Source: Bacteroidales bacterium
GTDB taxonomy: Bacteria > Bacteroidota > Bacteroidia > Bacteroidales > UBA3824
Assembly: GCA_017530465.1 (NCBI GenBank)
Contig: JAFXMJ010000410.1
Location: 1 to 9,980, forward strand
Direction of reading: 5' to 3'
DNA: 9,980 bases
The notes beneath the pieces were generated by a model. That model made no database searches. It worked only from the letters and a program-made list of their open reading frames with translations, and was not told the origin of the DNA. The position numbers and the translations under genes were made by a program. Positions 5,900 to 9,980 of this stretch are shown here, in pieces. Each line of letters starts with the position of its first letter. The stretch's first letter is position 1.

Positions 5900-8800
5900 T
5901 TAGTCTTTGTTGATGTTGCTGATATTGACGTCCGGGTATTCTCCGGCTTTAAACTTGAAGTCGTCCTTGTTCAATACTCCCGACATCATGCTGCCCTTGA
6001 GCTGGTCTGGTGTGTATCCAACTGCTTTGGTAGGTACGTCCTTGCCGTCGATGCCTCCGGCGTTGCTTGTCACCTTGTCGTAGATGCAGCGTTCGATAGT
6101 GCCGTCGTTTTCGCGTCCGCATATCGAGCCGAAGTATGACGAGCCTTCGATAGTGCCGAGGAAAATGCTTGATGACGTGGTGCCTGAATTGTATCCCACG
6201 ATGCCGCCCACGTAGTAAGCCGCCGATAGGTTGCCACGGCTGATGCACGATGTGATGTTGCCCTGCACGTTGTCGGAGCAGATGCCGCCTGCAAACGCCT
6301 GAGCTTTTATCGAGCCATAATTGGTGCAAAGCTTTATGTCTGATGTGGATTTTGCCACGCCTATGATTCCTCCGGCGTTGTTGCCGCTGGAATTGATTTT
6401 GCCTACGTTGGAGCAGCCTTCTATCTTGCCGCCCTTGCCGGCTATGCCGCCCGCCGCGTATGTGGCCTCTACGGTGCTTTCGTTGAGGCATCTGCTGATA
6501 GTGCCGTCGTTGAATCCCGAGATGCCGCCCGAGCAGTCGCCGCCGTTTATAGTGCCGGAGTTGGTGCATTGTGTGATGATGGCGAATGAATTGCGCCCCG
6601 AGATGCCGCCTGTGTTGTCGCGTCCGGTGATGGTGGCGAGGTTGGTGCTGTGGTTGATTTCGGCGTTGTTGCTACCTGTAATGCCGCCCACGCAGCTGAG
6701 TCCGGTAACGAGTCCAGCCTTGCTGTTGGTGCAGCTGTCGATGCGTCCGCTGCTGCTGCCGCAGATGCCGCCCACATAGTAGTCGCAATTGACGGTGCTA
6801 TTGTTGGTGCATCTTGCTATCTCGCCGTTGTCAAATCCGCAGATGCCGCCGCAGTAGTTGTCGGCCTTGATGAGCGACGACTCGGTCTTGCACGACTCGA
6901 TGCGTCCAAGATTGAATCCGCAGATGCCGCCGGTGTAGTAGTGCCCCTGGATGTTGGCACCCGAGAGCCTTATGTTTTTCACGATGCCCGTGTTGTAGCC
7001 GATGAATCCAATGTTGTCGTAGCTGGGCTGGATGCATTGGAAACTGTGGATGAGCTTGTTGTCGCCGTCGAGGATGCCGTTGAATGGCGAGAGGATATTG
7101 CCGATGGGCCATATTTCGCCGTCAGACGGGCATGTGATGTCGTTTGCAATTTTGAAATATACGTCCTTAAATCCGTCGATGCAGGCGTAGCCCTTGTAGT
7201 TGCCGCCGAAGTTGACAGCCTCGCTGAATTTGCAGAGGTCGTCGTAGGAGCTGATGAGCAGCGGCTTGTCGGCTGTGCCTGAGGGCGACAGAGATGGATT
7301 GCTAATGCGCATCATTATATCCTTCTTTACCTTGCCGTCGGTGACTACGAAGACCACCGCGCCCTGCTTGAGCGGGAGAGCCTTGTCGTCTTTCACTTGC
7401 AATACGTCGCTCTGGCGACATTCGTATTTTATGCTGTCGATTTCGTCAAGCTCGATGAACGACATGAGGGCGCGCACATTTTCGCCTTTGCCCACAAAAA
7501 TCGGCGTGGACGCCACTATAGCCTCGCTGAAAGTTTCCGACGAGAGAATCCTCGGGTACAGGCGGTCAACGAATACGAAGTCGATGTCGAAACCTGTCTT
7601 GCCCTTGAGCTTGTCGCCAATCATATTGTTGGTGGGGCGACCCTCGGTGTGTGCTATTTGCAGCAGCTCGTTGTCGCCGACGGCGGTCTGCAATGTGCAC
7701 ATCTGGTTGTCGAAGAAGCAGTTGGTGATTTTGCCGCCGATTGCGCCGCCGCATATTGCGCCAGTGTAGTCTTCGAGACCGTCCACACTGTTGATTTGCA
7801 TATTGTATTCGATGGTGCCGCCGCTATTGAATCCGCAAATGCCACCACAATAATAATGTCCGCGCAGGGGCAGGGTGTTGATGCATTTTTCCACCGAGCC
7901 GGTATTGTAGCCGCATATCGCGCCGGTGTAGTCGCCGCCGAATATGTGTCCGCCCACGAGGCAGACTTTGCTGATGGTGCCGTTGTTGTAGCCAAAAAGT
8001 CCGCAGTATTTTTCGAGGGGGCGCATTATGTTCATATTAGCTATTACGTGTCCGTATCCAGAGAAATTGCCGTTGAAAGGTGCGCTCGGCGTGCCGATGG
8101 GCTTCCAGTTTTCGTCCTCGGGGATATATACATTGTTCAATAGCGCAAAATACACGTCCTTGAATCCGTCGATGCAGGCTATGCCCTTGTAGTTGGTGCA
8201 GTAATTGACCGCATTGGCAAATTGGATGAAGTCTTCGTAGTTTTTGATTCTCACCGGCGAAATGGCGATGCCGGTGGTGAGTGCGTGCGGCATTGTGGAT
8301 TTGATGATGACGTTGCGTGTGCAGCTGCCACCTTTTATAATAATAGAGAGGAAGGTGCTGCCCTTGAGCTCGCACTTGTTGTCGTTGATTTCGAGGAAGG
8401 TGGGGTTTGACGATATGTATTCGACGCCCTCCGACCTGATGATTTCAAAATTTTTGGTGACGCCCGCAGCAGTCTGTCCGTCAGGCAGTTTTACAGGCGA
8501 GAGAGCGGCTTTGAGTGCATCACTGAGCGACGAAATCTCTAATCTTGGGTACAGGGTTTCGTCGATAACGAATCCATTGTGTTCAAAATTGAGACCCGCC
8601 ACTATCTGCGCCGTAGGCAGTCCCTTGATGCTCTTGTTGTCGATAGTGCCGCAGCCTTTTTTGAGCGGACAGGTCTGCATATCGTAGATGCAATTGGTGA
8701 TAGTGGTGCCAGAAGGTGCGTTGGAGCCCACGATGCCGCCGCAGAAATTCCCGTTTTGCACATATCCGATGTTGATGCAGTTGGTGATGACGCCGTTATC

Positions 8801-9376
8801 ATAATTCTTGCCCACGATGCCGCCGCCGTAGTTGTTGCAGTAGATATTGGCGGTATTGATGCAATGGTCGATTGTACCGGAATTGTGGCTGCAAATGCCT
8901 GCACCATAATACTCTACGCTCACCATGCCGCCGGCGATGATGAGGTTGCGGATAGTACCGCTATTGTATCCAAACAGCGTACCCGACTTGCCGCCAGCCA
9001 CCATAAGGTTTTTGATGGCGTAGCCCTGCCCGTCAAAAGCTCCGGCAAAGCGCGCCGAATAGTTGATGCCGATGGGCGTCCACACACCGCAAACCACTGC
9101 GGAAGTTTTTTCGTCCACGTAGCCCTCCATGTCGATGTCGTTGGCGAGCACCACGGTCTTGCCCGTGAAATCGTATGGCGAAAAGAAACCCGTAGTACCG
9201 TTGACGAGAGCGGCGAGTCCTGCAAGTTCGTTGGGCGTTGTAATCTCGTACAACTCTGCCTTGATATTATTGACATACCAGTCGATGACAGGTTTGATAG
9301 TGCCGTCGGGATTGTAATCGATGGCTAAAGACCTGCCAGACAGTAACATAAGCAATATAATTAGTATGCGTCTCAT
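5900..9376 (-). CDS. Large secreted GLUG-repeat surface protein with three modules
   Basis: A 1158-residue protein, counted from the ATG at 9376-9374. That start gives a compact signal peptide, MRRILIILLMLLSGRSLA, with cleavage likely after A18. A TTG at 9412 would add 12 residues but lies inside the likely -7 promoter box. The mature chain has three related modules (about 43-372, 373-697, 698-1158). Each opens with a segment such as YDDLCKFSEAVN plus W.PIG and PF.G...G, then runs into GLUG repeats of about 26 residues (GGICGYNSGTIxxCxN), a predicted beta-helix-like solenoid. Modules 1 and 2 have about four repeats each and close with a CIYDxQxC/CFFDNQxC unit, YPRL/YPRI, and an Ig-like-looking spacer. 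Module 3 has about twelve repeats and ends soon after CIYD with GYTPDQLKG and EYPDVN. I see no C-terminal sorting domain of the type IX kind and no lipobox. GLUG proteins are surface or secreted and often adhesin-like; the ligand here is unknown. Confidence 0.9.
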   Translation of the reverse strand: MRRILIILLMLLSGRSLAIDYNPDGTIKPVIDWYVNNIKAELYEITTPNELAGLAALVNGTTGFFSPYDFTGKTVVLANDIDMEGYVDEKTSAVVCGVWTPIGINYSARFAGAFDGQGYAIKNLMVAGGKSGTLFGYNSGTIRNLIIAGGMVSVEYYGAGICSHNSGTIDHCINTANIYCNNYGGGIVGKNYDNGVITNCINIGYVQNGNFCGGIVGSNAPSGTTITNCIYDMQTCPLKKGCGTIDNKSIKGLPTAQIVAGLNFEHNGFVIDETLYPRLEISSLSDALKAALSPVKLPDGQTAAGVTKNFEIIRSEGVEYISSNPTFLEINDNKCELKGSTFLSIIIKGGSCTRNVIIKSTMPHALTTGIAISPVRIKNYEDFIQFANAVNYCTNYKGIACIDGFKDVYFALLNNVYIPEDENWKPIGTPSAPFNGNFSGYGHVIANMNIMRPLEKYCGLFGYNNGTISKVCLVGGHIFGGDYTGAICGYNTGSVEKCINTLPLRGHYYCGGICGFNSGGTIEYNMQINSVDGLEDYTGAICGGAIGGKITNCFFDNQMCTLQTAVGDNELLQIAHTEGRPTNNMIGDKLKGKTGFDIDFVFVDRLYPRILSSETFSEAIVASTPIFVGKGENVRALMSFIELDEIDSIKYECRQSDVLQVKDDKALPLKQGAVVFVVTDGKVKKDIMMRISNPSLSPSGTADKPLLISSYDDLCKFSEAVNFGGNYKGYACIDGFKDVYFKIANDITCPSDGEIWPIGNILSPFNGILDGDNKLIHSFQCIQPSYDNIGFIGYNTGIVKNIRLSGANIQGHYYTGGICGFNLGRIESCKTESSLIKADNYCGGICGFDNGEIARCTNNSTVNCDYYVGGICGSSSGRIDSCTNSKAGLVTGLSCVGGITGSNNAEINHSTNLATITGRDNTGGISGRNSFAIITQCTNSGTINGGDCSGGISGFNDGTISRCLNESTVEATYAAGGIAGKGGKIEGCSNVGKINSSGNNAGGIIGVAKSTSDIKLCTNYGSIKAQAFAGGICSDNVQGNITSCISRGNLSAAYYVGGIVGYNSGTTSSSIFLGTIEGSSYFGSICGRENDGTIERCIYDKVTSNAGGIDGKDVPTKAVGYTPDQLKGSMMSGVLNKDDFKFKAGEYPDVNISNINKD
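6083..7021 (-). repeat. GLUG repeats of module 3 (about 12 units)
   Basis: Residues about 786-1098 hold some twelve consecutive units at about 26-residue spacing, for example GGICGFNLGRIESC, GGICGFDNGEIARCTN, GGICGSSSGRIDSCTN, GGISGFNDGTISRCLN and GGIVGYNSGTTSS. This is three times the repeat number of the other modules, so the array has expanded here. Many units have Cys at two fixed places, after GGI and before xN. On the plus strand the array shows as a recurrent ATGCCGCC word, the reverse complement of the GGC-GGC-AT codons for Gly-Gly-Ile. Confidence 0.85.
7706..8011 (-). repeat. GLUG repeats of module 2 (about 4 units)
   Basis: Residues about 456-557. Units are CGLFGYNNGTISKV, GAICGYNTGSVEKCIN, GGICGFNSGGTIEYN and GAICGGAIGGKITNC, ending in CFFDNQMC. 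Unit number and order resemble module 1, which supports duplication of a whole module and not just of single repeats. Confidence 0.8.
8681..8986 (-). repeat. GLUG repeats of module 1 (about 4 units)
   Basis: Residues about 131-232 of the surface protein. Units include SGTLFGYNSGTIRN, GAGICSHNSGTIDHCIN, GGGIVGKNYDNGVITNCIN and GGIVGSNAPSGTTITNC. The spacing is about 24-28 residues, and the array ends at CIYDMQTCPL, the closing unit that recurs in module 2 as CFFDNQMCTL. Confidence 0.8.
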
Positions 9377-9409
9377 GACTTTCAATGATAAAATACGTAA
9401 AAATCTCCT

Positions 9410-9441
9410 CAAAGATATTCAAAAATAATGCAAAAAAGAAA
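9410..9441 (-). promoter_or_regulatory. Bacteroidales-type promoter candidate for the GLUG operon
   Basis: On the minus strand TATCTTTG (9417-9410) matches the -7 consensus TAnnTTTG exactly, and TTTC (9441-9438), 20 bases upstream, matches the -33 TTTG at three of four bases. A second exact -7 match, TATTTTTG (9427-9420), lies just upstream. The nearer box would give a leader of about 25-30 bases before the ATG at 9376. It is the only strong promoter-like sequence I see ahead of the four-gene run. Confidence 0.45.
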
Positions 9442-9586
9442 AAAAGAGAGGATTTTTTTGGAAAAAGTGTAAAACAAGCGTGTGAAGATCGTTATTTGCA
9501 GCATAAATTTTTCGTGTCATCGCACGCTACTAACCGATAAACCAGCACCACGACTATTTCAATTATATAAAAGTATGCCCCTGGAT
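9428..9586. other. Non-coding gap, no recognised element
   Basis: Between the possible frame-shifted tail and the promoter of the GLUG gene I see only an A/G-rich tract on the plus strand (about 9431-9468) and a poor inverted repeat (AGCGTG at 9477-9482, CACGCT at 9523-9528). No open frame with a start, no RNA gene and no clear terminator for the FISUMP-like gene were found. Confidence 0.5.
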
Positions 9587-9758
9587 TCATAATGCAAAAA
9601 TGACGGTGGCGACATAATCGTGGAGGAGGATATATTTCTTGTTGGTAAAGTCTATGTTACCATCTTTGGAGTTTGAGCAATCTTTGGTAATTTGGTATTC
9701 ATCTCCGTTTCCGTAATATTTGTCAGTGTCGAGTCGTAGATTGATATAAATTATTTTT
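9587..9758 (-). other. Coding-like stretch in a shifted frame behind the FISUMP-like gene; remnant, small gene or extension
   Basis: The minus-strand frame ending at TGA 9589-9587 reads about 55 residues, including YYGNGDEYQITKDCSNSKDG and ending DYVATVIFAL. Its codons follow the purine-any-pyrimidine trend of real genes (many AAC, GAC, ACC, GAT, GTC). It has no ATG of its own except one at 9814 inside the FISUMP-like gene, in another frame. One extra A in the A5 tract at 9758-9754 would fuse it to that gene in frame. I do not recognise the sequence. It could be a true extension lost by a frameshift or sequencing error, an overlapping small gene, or chance. Confidence 0.35.
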
Positions 9759-9980
9759 GTGGTGGAGGGTTTTGGTTCTTGCTTCGTACGGGGCGGATCG
9801 AATATCCATAACAACGATAGCCTGAGTTGCTATTTTTTGATTCAAAGGCTGGATCGAAAATAAGGCAAATAGCACACATAGGTGTTAAATGCATAAGCGA
9901 TGACGACCAATAGTAACCACTAGACTTATCGTTGATAATTGTACCATCTGTGTTAAAATAACCTGCCGCTGGCAGAAATA
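9751..9980 (-). CDS. C-terminal end of a FISUMP/DUF1566-like surface protein (runs off right edge)
   Basis: An open frame with no start inside the window enters from the right edge (first whole codon 9978-9976) and stops at TAA 9753-9751. Its 75 residues begin FLPAAGYFNTDGTI, then SSGYYWSSS, a stretch with AICLIFDP, and SGYRCYGYSIRPVRSKNQ. The order PAAGY, GYYWSSS, L.F and S.R..G.SIRPVR is the C-terminal signature of the Fibrobacter succinogenes major paralogous (FISUMP) / DUF1566-like domain, a C-type-lectin-like fold common in Bacteroidetes surface lipoproteins. The end at SIRPVR plus about ten residues is normal for the family. The rest of the protein and any signal peptide lie outside the window. 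The function of these proteins is poorly known; surface binding is the usual guess. A frame-shifted tail may follow. Confidence 0.75.
   Translation of the reverse strand, partial: FLPAAGYFNTDGTIINDKSSGYYWSSSLMHLTPMCAICLIFDPAFESKNSNSGYRCYGYSIRPVRSKNQNPPPQK

Noticed and set aside
6083..7021. Repeated ATGCCGCC words on the plus strand, possibly a CRISPR or tandem DNA repeat
   Set aside because: The spacing is that of 26-codon protein repeats, the copies vary at wobble positions, and the frame is open throughout. They are coding GLUG repeats.
6650..9328. Several long plus-strand frames (6650-7282, 7397-8143, 8579-9328)
   Set aside because: They are antisense to the GLUG gene, and their Val/Ala/Asp-rich repetition only mirrors the Gly-Gly-Ile codons of the repeats.
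9374..9412. TTG start at 9412 for the GLUG protein
   Set aside because: It adds 12 residues ahead of a good signal peptide and overlaps the -7 box at 9417-9410. The ATG at 9376 fits better, although GAGGAG lies next to the TTG.
9477..9528. Inverted repeat AGCGTG...CACGCT
   Set aside because: Only six paired bases around a 40-base loop and no U-run. This is too weak to call a terminator or operator.
1..9980. Hidden defence, toxin-antitoxin or mobile system
   Set aside because: MazG here has both domains of the housekeeping enzyme and no mazEF neighbours. No transposase, integrase, reverse transcriptase, nuclease or methylase motif is visible in any real frame.

Overview
This window suggests a member of the Bacteroidota, most likely order Bacteroidales and possibly a gut Muribaculaceae-like lineage (inference from gene families, not from a marker gene). 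Four points support this. All coding is on the minus strand. Leaders are A/T-rich and lack Shine-Dalgarno sites. Two perfect matches to the Bacteroidales -7 box (TAnnTTTG) precede the largest gene. The protein families are typical of the group: GLUG-repeat surface protein, tandem CAP/SCP protein, DUF1343/NamZ, GH133-type debranching enzyme with a GWEFPPH-type glycogen synthase, and a FISUMP/DUF1566-like surface domain. No tRNA, rRNA, CRISPR, insertion sequence or phage gene is visible.

Layout in the direction of transcription (right to left). At the right edge, 9980-9751 is the C-terminal end of a FISUMP/DUF1566-like surface protein, followed by about 55 codons of coding-like sequence in a different frame (9758-9587). 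After a non-coding stretch with a good promoter candidate (9441-9410) comes a run of four close genes: a 1158-residue secreted GLUG-repeat protein (9376-5900), a secreted double-CAP-domain protein (5888-4650), the nucleotide pyrophosphohydrolase MazG (4615-3821), and a DUF1343/NamZ-like peptidoglycan hexosaminidase with a lipoprotein-like leader (3824-2580). Gaps are 11 and 34 bases, and the last pair shares an ATGA stop/start overlap, so this looks like one operon. A 160-base A/T-rich gap with an inverted repeat separates it from a second unit: a GH133-like glycogen debranching protein (2419-581) and, 15 bases on, the N-terminal part of a glycogen-synthase-like glycosyltransferase (565 to the left edge).

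How the genes may work together: three of the four products in the first operon carry export signals and concern the envelope or surface. The GLUG protein is probably an adhesin-like or structural surface protein, the CAP protein is secreted, and the NamZ-like protein would trim N-acetylmuramic acid from cell-wall fragments. MazG is a cytoplasmic housekeeping enzyme carried along. The second unit has the usual Bacteroidetes glycogen synthase/debranching arrangement, but the debranching protein appears to have lost several active-site motifs and the synthase diverges after its first 60 residues. The pair may therefore be a derived or inactive version of the glycogen locus. I do not see a convincing new defence or mobile system. 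The most notable points are the altered debranching protein, the triplicated GLUG architecture, and the frame break behind the FISUMP-like gene.
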